A program made the position numbers and the translations under genes. Positions 41,928 through 49,213 of a DNA stretch of 52,126 nucleotides are shown here, piece by piece. The notes beneath the pieces are model-generated. The model made no database searches and was not told where the DNA came from. It was given only the letters and a program-made list of their open reading frames with translations. Where the stretch lies: contig JAFXDF010000024.1 of assembly GCA_017521295.1 (NCBI GenBank), forward strand, positions 1 to 52,126. The letters are read 5' to 3'. Positions within the stretch are counted from its first letter, which is position 1, and the number at the start of each line of letters is the position of its first letter. Source of the DNA: Clostridia bacterium. GTDB lineage: Bacteria; Bacillota; Clostridia; Oscillospirales; Butyricicoccaceae.

Positions 41928-42944
41928 TCACGAGGCCGTCGGCGACTCAGCCTGGAGGGATCCCAGGGCCGTATGTATATGCTCCAGCCGCCTATCCCAG
42001 ATCTCCGATACGCTTTCCCGGGGCGTCAGCCCATAAAGTTCGGTCAGCCGACGGCTCAGGTGCCGGGTAAAGGTGGCTGCACCACGGGCGTTAAAATGCA
42101 GCCGGTCATACCAGTCGGTGTCATGATCCAGCCCCATAGTGTCCCAATCAGCATTGAAATCCACCAACGAAAGACCCATTTCCGCAAGATCCTGCTGCAG
42201 GGTAGCCATCGCATCAGCCGGGATCCGTCCACCGGAAGGCGCCACATAGAGCATCAGCTCCGCACCGTTTTCCGAACACAGCGTTTGCAGATGTTCCAGA
42301 TAACTTACGTTGCGACGGTAGTTGTCACTGTCTGCCGTATAGCTCTGATCTCCCACATAGGGCGGGGGACATACATCGGTCAAAAGGGTGTAACCGGCGG
42401 TGAGGGAACGGGGCTTTTCCAGGTGATGAAGCAGATCTCCCCGGCTCACATCCTGCCAGCGATAGTGATAATTGTAGAGCGGGAACAGCAGCCCGAAGCG
42501 CTGTTCGGATTCCGCTGCGGCAAAGGTGGCCTCCAGACGGCTGATGCCAAAGGGCATATAGCCCACGTTGGCCTTGCTGTAATTGGTGTATTGGGGATAA
42601 AACATACCGGTAACTTCCTGCACCACCAGGCGGGGCTTTTGGGTGCGGAAACATTCTTTGGCATAGTAGTAGCTGGTGGGGATGGTCTGCTCCGGGCCGG
42701 CCATGACATAGGAGGTCAGCCCGGTCTCCTCCCACAAAACCGCGGGGATCACGTCGCAGTAAACCAGAGAACTGCCGAAAAACAGGATATCGTGGCTGTT
42801 GGGCTCTTCCTGCAAAAATGCCTCCCAGTCGCTGCCGTAAACGGTCCGCACCGGCATCAGCAGCTGACCCAGCTTCCAGGAAACGGTGAAAAATAGCACA
42901 GCCGCCAGCAAAAAGGCGGTAAATTCCCGAATGTGTTTTTTCAT
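41928..42944 (-). CDS. SGNH-hydrolase-like membrane-anchored protein, partner of MBOAT
   Basis: A 338-aa protein with an N-terminal signal anchor (FTAFLLAAVLFFTVSWKLG) and an extracytoplasmic domain. FFGSSLVYCDV near residue 57 looks like the SGNH block I serine region and YDRLHFNARGAATFTRHL near residue 285 like the C-terminal D-x-x-H block. Such DltD/AlgJ-like proteins work with MBOAT transferases to O-acylate surface polymers. It follows the MBOAT gene by nine bases. AAGGTGA precedes the ATG. The acceptor (wall polysaccharide, teichoic acid or other glycan) is unknown. Confidence 0.8.
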   Translation of the reverse strand: MKKHIREFTAFLLAAVLFFTVSWKLGQLLMPVRTVYGSDWEAFLQEEPNSHDILFFGSSLVYCDVIPAVLWEETGLTSYVMAGPEQTIPTSYYYAKECFRTQKPRLVVQEVTGMFYPQYTNYSKANVGYMPFGISRLEATFAAAESEQRFGLLFPLYNYHYRWQDVSRGDLLHHLEKPRSLTAGYTLLTDVCPPPYVGDQSYTADSDNYRRNVSYLEHLQTLCSENGAELMLYVAPSGGRIPADAMATLQQDLAEMGLSLVDFNADWDTMGLDHDTDWYDRLHFNARGAATFTRHLSRRLTELYGLTPRESVSEIWDRRLEHIHTALGSLQAESPTAS

Positions 42945-42953
42945 AGCGTCACC

Positions 42954-44396
42954 TTAAAAGTCAAAGTAGAGGAAGTCTTTGGTGTTGAAGCCTTCTCCGT
43001 ACACGCCGAAGAGGGCGATCACCAGCAGCAGTGCTGCAAGAGTGAACCAATAGCCGAAAGAGGTTTTTTCCAGCGCCGGCAACCCTTTGCCCCGGGAGAT
43101 GCGAACATCCTCCGCAAAGCAGGGGAGCAGCAGCGCCGCCGTCAGGCACAGCTTGCGGCGGGGCAGCAGCGTAAAGACCGAGGCCCAGCCCACGCCGTCC
43201 CGCAGGACCAGCAGACAGCGCTTCATCACATAGATGGCCTGATCGAAAGAGGTGGCGCGGAAGAAAATCCAGGCCACTGTCAGCAGGGCAAAGGTGCAGG
43301 CATAGCGGAGGAGGAGGAGCAGCGTGCTGTCCTCCGAAAGACGCACCGCGCGGCGGAGCTTTTCCCGGATCCCTTCGGTAAAGGCGCCAACTGCCTGGTA
43401 CAGGCCGTTGAGCAAGCCCCAGATGACAAATGTCCAGGCCGCGCCGTGCCACAGACCGCTGACCGCAAAGACGATGATGACATTGACCTGGGTACGGACA
43501 AAGGAAATCCGGCTGCCGCCCAGGGGGAAATAGAGGTATTCCCGGAACCAGGAGGTGAGGGAGATGTGCCATTTTTTCCAGAAATCCTTGACAGAGGCGG
43601 ACAGGTAAGGGGCACGGAAGTTTTCCAAAACGGTGAAGCCCAGCATCTGAGCCGAGCCGATGGCCATATCGGAATAAGCAGAAAAGTCATAATAGATCTG
43701 CAGGGAATAGCAGCAAACGGCGATCAGCAGCGCGCCGCTGGAAATCCCTGCCGGATCGGCGTAGGCCGTGTCCACCACGGTGCCCAGCAGATCGGCCACG
43801 GCCATCTTTTTGGCAGCGCCCCAGACAAACCGGAGCAGGCCCCGGCGGAAGTTGAGGGCATCAAAGGCGGGCATTTGCCGCACCTGGGGGAGAAACTCCC
43901 GGGCCCGACCGATGGGACCGGCCAGCAGGCAGGGGAAGAATGCCACAAAAAGGGCGTAATCCACAAAGCGCCGTTCGGCAGCCAGTTTCCCACGATACAC
44001 GTCAAACAGATATCCGGAAACGGCGAAGCTGAAGAAGGAGATGCCCACCGGAAGGGCCAAGGAAAACGCCTCAAACCGGATACCTGCCAGCGGCAGCACT
44101 GTGGCACAGAAAAAGTTCAGATATTTGAACAGGAACAGCACGCCCAGGGTGTAGACCACGCCCAGCGCCACCCAGAGCTTCCGCTTTCCCAGCAGTTGTT
44201 TTTCACAGGCAAGGCCGCAGAAAAAAGTGACCGCTGTTCCTGCCAACAGCAAAAGAACAAACGCCGGGCCGGCGAACATATAGAAGATCCAGCAGGCCAG
44301 CAGCAGCCAATGCTTTTGGATCTTTTGTGGAAGCAGATACCGTCCTGCTGCCGCCACGGCAAAAAACAGTATAAACTTGAGTGTGGTAAAGCTCAT
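42954..44396 (-). CDS. MBOAT family O-acyltransferase (AlgI/DltB-like)
   Basis: A 480-aa polytopic protein with about ten or more helices. MBOAT signatures: QIYYDFSAYSDMAIGSAQMLGF, the catalytic histidine region GLWHGAAWTFVIWGLLNG, and SLTSWFREYLYFPLGG between them. It transfers acyl (usually acetyl) groups across the membrane to an extracellular acceptor with its SGNH partner. ATG at 44396 is chosen because AAAGGGAGCG is just upstream; the longer frame runs through two hairpins. No dltA or dltC is near, so D-alanylation is unlikely and acetylation more likely (inference). Confidence 0.9.
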   Translation of the reverse strand: MSFTTLKFILFFAVAAAGRYLLPQKIQKHWLLLACWIFYMFAGPAFVLLLLAGTAVTFFCGLACEKQLLGKRKLWVALGVVYTLGVLFLFKYLNFFCATVLPLAGIRFEAFSLALPVGISFFSFAVSGYLFDVYRGKLAAERRFVDYALFVAFFPCLLAGPIGRAREFLPQVRQMPAFDALNFRRGLLRFVWGAAKKMAVADLLGTVVDTAYADPAGISSGALLIAVCCYSLQIYYDFSAYSDMAIGSAQMLGFTVLENFRAPYLSASVKDFWKKWHISLTSWFREYLYFPLGGSRISFVRTQVNVIIVFAVSGLWHGAAWTFVIWGLLNGLYQAVGAFTEGIREKLRRAVRLSEDSTLLLLLRYACTFALLTVAWIFFRATSFDQAIYVMKRCLLVLRDGVGWASVFTLLPRRKLCLTAALLLPCFAEDVRISRGKGLPALEKTSFGYWFTLAALLLVIALFGVYGEGFNTKDFLYFDF

Positions 44397-44430
44397 ATCC
44401 ACGCTCCCTTTCCGGATTACATACATAATC

Positions 44431-44470
44431 ATTATAAAACAGTAAAAAGCCTGTTGCAACAGGCTTTTTT
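44431..44470 (-). promoter_or_regulatory. MBOAT promoter overlapping a terminator hairpin
   Basis: Leftward TATAAT (complement of 44431-44436) lies 17 bp from TTGCAA (44454-44459). The TTGCAA is the loop region of a strong inverted repeat, AAAAAGCCTGTT-gc-AACAGGCTTTTT (44444-44470), which itself looks like a terminator. Promoter and terminator therefore share DNA. Confidence 0.65.
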
Positions 44471-44503
44471 GCTGCGTGGGGGCATTTGCGGTACCATACA
44501 AAA

Positions 44504-44532
44504 AGCCTTGAAAACACAAGGCTTTCAAGGCT
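44504..44532 (-). terminator. Terminator after the SCIFF operon decarboxylase gene
   Basis: AGCCTTGAAA and TTTCAAGGCT (44504-44532) followed leftward by TTTTTG. It closes the leftward scfA-scfB-decarboxylase unit. Confidence 0.8.
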
Positions 44533-44554
44533 TCTGTTGGCGGGAAAAGCGGGA

Positions 44555-45916
44555 TCAAACCGCTTGTTCTTCGTGTTGCTCCATCACAACGGTACAGCTG
44601 GAGATCCCGTAATAGGAAAAAGCATCCAGCGCCTGGGGGCTGATCCGTTCTCCGCAAATCACCACAGGCACTGCCGGGGGACAGCCAACCGACGGGCTGG
44701 CCAGGATGCGGCCCACACACTGCTCCACGGGCAGGGTTTCGCAGGCGGCAAGCATGGCTTCCCGGGGGGACAGCACCCGTTCACAGCGGCAGAACGCCGG
44801 GGTGAGATCGGGCAACGCAGGCTTCCGGGGAATGGCCAGCAGACAATCTGCCAGCCGGCCCAGGCCGTCTGCAGTGGTTTCGGGGGTCACCATCAAAACC
44901 AGGTAGTCCCGGTCGCAGAACTCGCAGTACAGACCCTGTTGGGTAAGCAACGCCGCAAGTTCGGTGCCCAGGTAACCGTAGGGCCGTGCTTCCAGCGTCA
45001 GCTTCAGCGGCTCGTCACCCAACAGGGAAAAGCCCTCTGCGCGCAGCCGGGCTTTCAGCGCCTGTACATGGGAAAGAAACGCCGCCAGCCGTGCCGGATA
45101 CCCGGCCGACAGATAGCCGTTTACCGCGTCCAGCGATTGCAGGATCAGATAGGACGGGCTGGTGGAGGCAAACAGCGCCAAGGCGTTTTTTGCCTGTTTC
45201 ACAAAGAAGTCGGGCGCGCGGCGGGCGATATGCAGATAAGCCCCTCCGGTGACGGCGGGAAGTGTTTTATGGGCCGAATCACAGCACAGATCGGCGCCCA
45301 GATCCATGGGGTGCCGGGAAGGCTGCAGGAACTTGAGATAGGCGCCGTGGGCGTTGTCCACCAGCAGCAGCACGCCGTGGCGGTGGCAAACCTCTGCCAG
45401 CGCGGCCAGATCGGCAACATTGCCCAGATAGTCGGGCGAGGTGATATACACCGCCGTGGGCGGCGCACTTTCGGTCAGCAGCCGCTCCAGGTGGTCGGCA
45501 TCCACCGGGCAGGAGAGGTAAGAGGCCTCGCCTTCGGGATAGAGCCACTGCAGGTCAAAATCCAGCAGCGCCGCCGCGCTGAGGAAGGTCTTATGGGCGT
45601 TGCGCCCGGCCAGGATCCGGGGGCGGGTACCCTTGCTCCGGGCGTACTGGCACACCAACTGCAGCATGGCGCGGATGCACAGGGAGGAGCCTTCGGTGGA
45701 ATAGAAGGTGTGGGCACCGAACAGGGAAGAGGCGTTTTCTTCGCTTTCCCGCAGGATGCCGTCTGCCTCGAACAGGCTGTCCGCGCCGTCGATCTCGGTG
45801 AGATCCAGCGGCTCAAAGCCGGTCAGCGGCACACCCTTATGTCCGGGCATGTGCAGCCGCAGGGCATCGCTTTGGGCGTAGCTGCGGCAAAAATCACAAA
45901 CGGGTGTGTTCATCAT
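44555..45916 (-). CDS. Orn/Lys/Arg decarboxylase-like PLP enzyme
   Basis: A 453-aa fold-type I PLP enzyme of the bacterial arginine/lysine/ornithine decarboxylase group in its short Firmicutes form. LRLHMPGHKG near the N-terminus, STEGSSLCIRAML, VDNAHGAYL (cofactor aspartate) and the PLP lysine in DSAHKTLPAVTGGAYLH are visible. The product may be a polyamine precursor such as cadaverine, agmatine or putrescine; the substrate is not resolved. Start at 45916 overlaps the scfB stop (ATGA), so translation is coupled to the SCIFF maturase. Whether it shares function with SCIFF is unknown. No strong ribosome site. Confidence 0.85.
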   Translation of the reverse strand: MMNTPVCDFCRSYAQSDALRLHMPGHKGVPLTGFEPLDLTEIDGADSLFEADGILRESEENASSLFGAHTFYSTEGSSLCIRAMLQLVCQYARSKGTRPRILAGRNAHKTFLSAAALLDFDLQWLYPEGEASYLSCPVDADHLERLLTESAPPTAVYITSPDYLGNVADLAALAEVCHRHGVLLLVDNAHGAYLKFLQPSRHPMDLGADLCCDSAHKTLPAVTGGAYLHIARRAPDFFVKQAKNALALFASTSPSYLILQSLDAVNGYLSAGYPARLAAFLSHVQALKARLRAEGFSLLGDEPLKLTLEARPYGYLGTELAALLTQQGLYCEFCDRDYLVLMVTPETTADGLGRLADCLLAIPRKPALPDLTPAFCRCERVLSPREAMLAACETLPVEQCVGRILASPSVGCPPAVPVVICGERISPQALDAFSYYGISSCTVVMEQHEEQAV

Positions 45917-47295
45917 TTTCCACGAACGGCGCGGGCGATCGCCACCATAATGGCGCATTCCATACGCTTGCGGAACAGCTTGCAGCCGTATTCATACACG
46001 CCGGTCACCGAGCCGGTGGAGTGGTAGGCGTTGGCAGCGCAGCCGCCGGAGCAGTACAGACGGGCCCAGCAATCCCGGCACTCGGGGTGGGCGTAGACAT
46101 TGCAGTTGGCAAACTCCTGCTGGATGGTGTGGTTGGTGACGCCCTCCCAGATGTCGCCCAGGCGGAACTTCTCCTCGCCTACGAACTGGTGACAGGGATA
46201 CAGATCGCCCCAGGGGGTGACCGCCATATATTCGGTACCGCTGCCGCAGCCCGAGATGCGCTTGTAGATGCAGGGGCCGCCGGTCAGGTCGATCATGTAA
46301 TGGTAGAAGGTAAAGGGCTTGCCCTCTTCATCCCGCTGCAGCATGAGCTCGGCCAGCTTTTCGTACTGCTCCATGACCACGGGCAGATCCTCTTCGGTGA
46401 GAGCGGAAGGGTCGCCGTCGGCGCAGACCACCGGCTCCATGCTCAGCTCGGAAAAGCCCAGATCCAGCATCTGCTCAATATCCTTGAGAAAATCCGGGTT
46501 GCGGTGGGTGAAGGTGCCGCGCATATAGTAGCCCTTGCCTTCGCGGGCTTCCACAAACTTCTGGAACTTGGGCACGATGGTTTCCCAGCTGCCCTTGCCG
46601 TTGTAATCCACGCGGAAACGGTCGTGGATCTCCTTGCGGCCGTCCAGAGACAGCACCACGTTGTGGCACTCCTTGTTGGCAAACTCGATGACATCGTCAT
46701 CCACCAGCATGCCGTTGGTGGTCAGGGTGAAGCGGAAGTTCTTGCCCTTCTCCTGCTCGATGGAGCGGGCATAAGCCACCAGATCCTTCACCACCTGGAA
46801 GTTCATCAGCGGCTCGCCGCCGAAGAAGTCCACTTCCAGATTGCGGCGGGAACCGGAGTTCTCCACCAGAAAGTCCAGGGCGCGCTTGCCCACCTCAAAG
46901 GACATGACGGCCCGGTCGCCGTGATACTTGCCCTGGCTGGCAAAGCAGTAGGAACAGTTGAGGTTGCAGGTGTGGGCCACGTGCAGGCACAGGGCCTTGA
47001 CCACGCCGGCGGTTTTCTCCTTCAGCGTTCCCGCCATGGGGGCAAAGGTGTCGGGGGCAAACAGCTTGCCCTTGTCCTTCAGTGCCTGCACCTGCTGATA
47101 GCACTCTTCCAGATCGGCAGCGGAGATGTCCGCCCGATCTTTATATTTTTCGGCCATTTGGGCCAGAATGGCCTCCTTGGTTTCGGTTTCAAACAGGCCG
47201 ATGATGTCATAGGCCACGCTGTCCACCACGTGGACAGAGCCGGAACAGACGTCCAGCACAATGTTGAAGCCGCCAAGCTGATACTGATGAATCAT
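45913..47295 (-). CDS. scfB: SCIFF peptide maturase (radical SAM, SPASM)
   Basis: A 460-aa radical-SAM enzyme that installs thioether crosslinks in the SCIFF precursor. An N-terminal peptide-binding (RRE-like) region comes first, then the radical-SAM cluster motif CNLNCSYC (Cys110, 114, 117). DFFGGEPLMNF follows, and the C-terminal SPASM region holds GCGSGTEYMAVTPWGDLYPCHQF, CNVYAHPECRDCWARLYCSGGC for auxiliary Fe-S clusters. The order with scfA just upstream is conserved in Clostridia. AGGAGAG precedes the ATG. The natural role of the SCIFF product is not established to my knowledge. Confidence 0.95.
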   Translation of the reverse strand: MIHQYQLGGFNIVLDVCSGSVHVVDSVAYDIIGLFETETKEAILAQMAEKYKDRADISAADLEECYQQVQALKDKGKLFAPDTFAPMAGTLKEKTAGVVKALCLHVAHTCNLNCSYCFASQGKYHGDRAVMSFEVGKRALDFLVENSGSRRNLEVDFFGGEPLMNFQVVKDLVAYARSIEQEKGKNFRFTLTTNGMLVDDDVIEFANKECHNVVLSLDGRKEIHDRFRVDYNGKGSWETIVPKFQKFVEAREGKGYYMRGTFTHRNPDFLKDIEQMLDLGFSELSMEPVVCADGDPSALTEEDLPVVMEQYEKLAELMLQRDEEGKPFTFYHYMIDLTGGPCIYKRISGCGSGTEYMAVTPWGDLYPCHQFVGEEKFRLGDIWEGVTNHTIQQEFANCNVYAHPECRDCWARLYCSGGCAANAYHSTGSVTGVYEYGCKLFRKRMECAIMVAIARAVRGK

Positions 47296-47317
47296 AGCGT
47301 TTCTCTCCTTGCATGAA

Positions 47318-47342
47318 AAAATGCCGCCAGCGGCGGCATTTT
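47318..47342 (-). terminator. Attenuating terminator between scfA and scfB
   Basis: AAAATGCCGCC-agc-GGCGGCATTTT with a leftward TTTTTTC run lies between the precursor and maturase genes. As scfB has no obvious own promoter, partial readthrough would keep precursor mRNA in excess over the enzyme. Confidence 0.85.
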
Positions 47343-47353
47343 AACAGTTCCAG

Positions 47354-47494
47354 TTACTTATTTTCGCACTGCTGATTGGCAATGCCGCAGCTGGTCTTGC
47401 AGGCAGACTGGCAAGAAGTCTGGCACTCACCGCAGCCGCCGTTCTTTGCGCTTTCGCACAGATTGCGGGTTTCAATAGTCAGAATGTGTTCCAT
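47354..47494 (-). CDS. scfA: SCIFF ribosomal peptide precursor
   Basis: A 46-aa peptide, too short for most ORF filters, beginning MEHILTIETR and ending ANQQCENK, with the SCIFF core CGECQTSCQSACKTSCG. Six cysteines in forty-five residues define the family; this one has seven (positions 13, 21, 24, 28, 32, 36 and 43), Cys13 being extra in the leader-side region NLCESAKN. The maturase links a Cys to a nearby Thr in family members, and Thr27 and Thr34 are present. GGAGG precedes the ATG at 47494. A near-consensus promoter is at 47524-47552. Confidence 0.95.
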   Translation of the reverse strand: MEHILTIETRNLCESAKNGGCGECQTSCQSACKTSCGIANQQCENK

Positions 47495-47523
47495 GATGGT
47501 ACCTCCATAAAAAGACTATTCAA

Positions 47524-47552
47524 AATATAACACAACATGGTTGCAAAGTCAA
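47524..47552 (-). promoter_or_regulatory. Promoter of scfA-scfB
   Basis: Leftward TTGACT (complement of 47547-47552), 17 bp, TATATT (complement of 47524-47529), 30 bp before the scfA ATG. Confidence 0.78.
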
Positions 47553-47607
47553 CAAAAGGGGAAATACTTTTGTTGTTATATATGTTTGCTGGTTATGCTG
47601 ATTTGCA

Positions 47608-47636
47608 TTGACCCTTGCAATTTGCCGTGCTATAGT
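47608..47636 (+). promoter_or_regulatory. Promoter of the YgjV-family gene
   Basis: TTGACC (47608-47613), 17 bp, TATAGT (47631-47636), with a TG one base before the -10 (extended -10). The leader of about 125 nt that follows is rich in inverted repeats: CCCAT/ATGGG enclosing GGCGC/GCGCC (47656-47698), then CCCT/AGGG. Confidence 0.75.
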
Positions 47637-47693
47637 GGGCGTAGTTATTCTCTTCCCATGGCGCTTTGATGCAGTGGCGCCGGAGAAAGCCCG

Positions 47694-47753
47694 ATGGGAA
47701 AAGCCCTCAATCCACAGACCGTCAGGGAGATTATCGGCGAAAAACAGATGTGA
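47694..47753 (+). CDS. Possible 19-aa leader peptide upstream of the YgjV-family gene
   Basis: ATG at 47694 follows CGGAGAAAG with eight bases spacing and encodes MGKALNPQTVREIIGEKQM, ending in TGA 15 bp before the next gene. The ribosome site is in or beside a leader stem (CCCAT/ATGGG includes its ATG), so its translation could be structure-controlled. It could also be chance; the peptide matches nothing I know. Confidence 0.4.
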   Translation: MGKALNPQTVREIIGEKQM

Positions 47754-47768
47754 TGATGAGGAATCCTT

Positions 47769-48296
47769 ATGACAAATAACATTATCATCGGCAATATCAT
47801 TTCCTTTGTGGCGGCAGTCTTGCTGGGGCTGAGCTGTTGGTGTAAAAATCCCAAGCGGGTTTTTGTCTATCAGTTTATTGAAAATCTGTTTCTGAGCCTG
47901 TCGTCCATCGTGTTCGGCTCCTATTCGGCGGCGGTTTCCACGCTGCTGTCCACCGCAAAAAGCCTTGTGATCGTGAAGGGCCGTTACACCAAAAAGACCA
48001 TGCTTTTCTTTGCGGTCACCATCGCTGTGCTGGGCGTCCTCACTAATACCAAGAGATTTATCGGACTGCTCCCCGTGATTGCCACCGTGCAGTTTACCTA
48101 TTGCAACTACAGACTCACCGACATCAAGGGCATCAAATGGACCTTTATCATCAATCTTCTGATCTGGGATGTTTATGCCTTTTGGATCAAGGATTTTTCC
48201 TCGGGAATCGCGTGGGCCATCACCCTGGTCGTTACCGTCGTGTCCCTGCTGACCATCAAGGCCAAGGAAGCTGCCGAAGGGCAGACTCAATCATAA
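47769..48296 (+). CDS. YgjV family inner-membrane protein
   Basis: A 175-aa membrane protein with about six or seven short helices, matching the Imp-YgjV family: NIISFVAAVLLGLSCWCKNPKRVFVYQFIENLFLSL at the N-terminus, then STLLSTAKSLVIVKGRYTKKTM and TVQFTYCNYRLTDIKGIKW. Function is unknown; the fold recalls small transporters of the PnuC/SWEET kind, which is only a guess. GAGGAATCC precedes the ATG. It is a single gene between its own promoter and the terminator at 48373. Confidence 0.82.
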   Translation: MTNNIIIGNIISFVAAVLLGLSCWCKNPKRVFVYQFIENLFLSLSSIVFGSYSAAVSTLLSTAKSLVIVKGRYTKKTMLFFAVTIAVLGVLTNTKRFIGLLPVIATVQFTYCNYRLTDIKGIKWTFIINLLIWDVYAFWIKDFSSGIAWAITLVVTVVSLLTIKAKEAAEGQTQS

Positions 48297-48372
48297 CACT
48301 GTCCCGGGCTGCCGCCTGGCGGATGCCAGTCTGAACAATTTGAAAAAGCTGTGTTGTATAAAGAACAGAAAA

Positions 48373-48404
48373 AAACACCCGCAGGTTTTTGCCTGCGGGT
48401 GTTT
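48373..48404. terminator. Terminator between the YgjV-family gene and mobA
   Basis: AAACACCCGCAGG and CCTGCGGGTGTTT (48373-48404) with a T-rich loop. Leftward it is followed by a run of T (complement of AAAAAAA before 48375), so it mainly serves mobA and may also stop the rightward gene. Confidence 0.85.
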
Positions 48405-48409
48405 GTGAT

Positions 48410-48997
48410 TTACGGAGCTTCGGTGATCTGACGGTAGATCTCGGGGGAATTGACGTTGAGAAACAGCTTGTCCGGCAGGATCTTCGCATCCTGCAGTCCT
48501 TTCCAATTCAGGGAATACAGAAAGGACATCACCCGCAGTTCTCCGCCTTTGAGGCGGGTCTCCAATGCGGGAAGGACCGACCTGCGGTAGATGCCGCAGA
48601 GGGGGTGGATCCGTCCGGTGCTGTCTACACACACCAGCGCGTCAACGTCCTCCGGCATGTGGTCCAGCAGATAGTCTGCGGCCTGTTCTGTAAAAAAGGG
48701 CAGATCGCAGGGAAGGACAAGCAGTGCCTCACTGTCTACGGCGCAAAAGGCTGCATGCAGTCCTGCCAGCGGACCCATGCCGGGGTAAAGGTCGGCCGTA
48801 CATTCTACCGAAAGGCCTTCGGCCAGCGTGGGATCTCCGGTGGACAACAGCACCCGTTCAAACCCCGAAAGCTGCCGGAGGATCCGGGCCAGCATGGTCT
48901 CTCCATTGATTTCCAGCAGCGCTTTGCAGGTGCCCATGCGGCGGGATGCGCCGCCGGCCAGAATCACCGGCGTACAGCGGTCTTTTGTGAGCGGCAT
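48410..48997 (-). CDS. mobA: Molybdenum cofactor guanylyltransferase
   Basis: A 195-aa nucleotidyltransferase that attaches GMP to molybdopterin, forming the bis-MGD cofactor needed by formate dehydrogenases. The GTP-binding signature VILAGGASRRMGTCKALLEI is at the N-terminus, followed by GMGPLAGLHAAF and LVLPCDLPFF (metal-binding Asp). ATG at 48997 has AAGGAGG upstream; a longer frame to 49051 has none. It is divergent from the formate dehydrogenase genes, consistent with its role in maturing that enzyme. Confidence 0.93.
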   Translation of the reverse strand: MPLTKDRCTPVILAGGASRRMGTCKALLEINGETMLARILRQLSGFERVLLSTGDPTLAEGLSVECTADLYPGMGPLAGLHAAFCAVDSEALLVLPCDLPFFTEQAADYLLDHMPEDVDALVCVDSTGRIHPLCGIYRRSVLPALETRLKGGELRVMSFLYSLNWKGLQDAKILPDKLFLNVNSPEIYRQITEAP

Positions 48998-49021
48998 ATG
49001 CCAACCTCCTTCCTGATACTT

Positions 49022-49051
49022 ATTATGTTGGAAGAAATCGCCACTTGTCAA
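49022..49051 (-). promoter_or_regulatory. Promoter of mobA
   Basis: Leftward TTGACA (complement of 49046-49051), 18 bp, CATAAT (complement of 49022-49027). Confidence 0.65.
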
Positions 49052-49114
49052 CGATTATTTTGGTGATATCCCTGATTTTCCTTATGAATTATGGTGGAAA
49101 CAACAATAAAGATA

Positions 49115-49169
49115 TTGAACAAAATTTAAATTTAGAGTATAATATACAAAAAATTGATAAATATATCAA
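49115..49169 (+). promoter_or_regulatory. Promoter and palindrome of the formate dehydrogenase operon
   Basis: TTGAAC (49115-49120), 17 bp, TATAAT (49138-49143). Just after the expected start site is TTGATA-AATA-TATCAA (49154-49169), a 16-bp palindrome resembling Crp/Fnr-family sites, though FNR itself prefers a four-base gap in TTGAT-N4-ATCAA and here the gap is six. Confidence 0.65.
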
Positions 49170-49213
49170 ATTTAATGGTCGGTCAACGGTCAAGAGAAAG
49201 GAATGATGATCTC

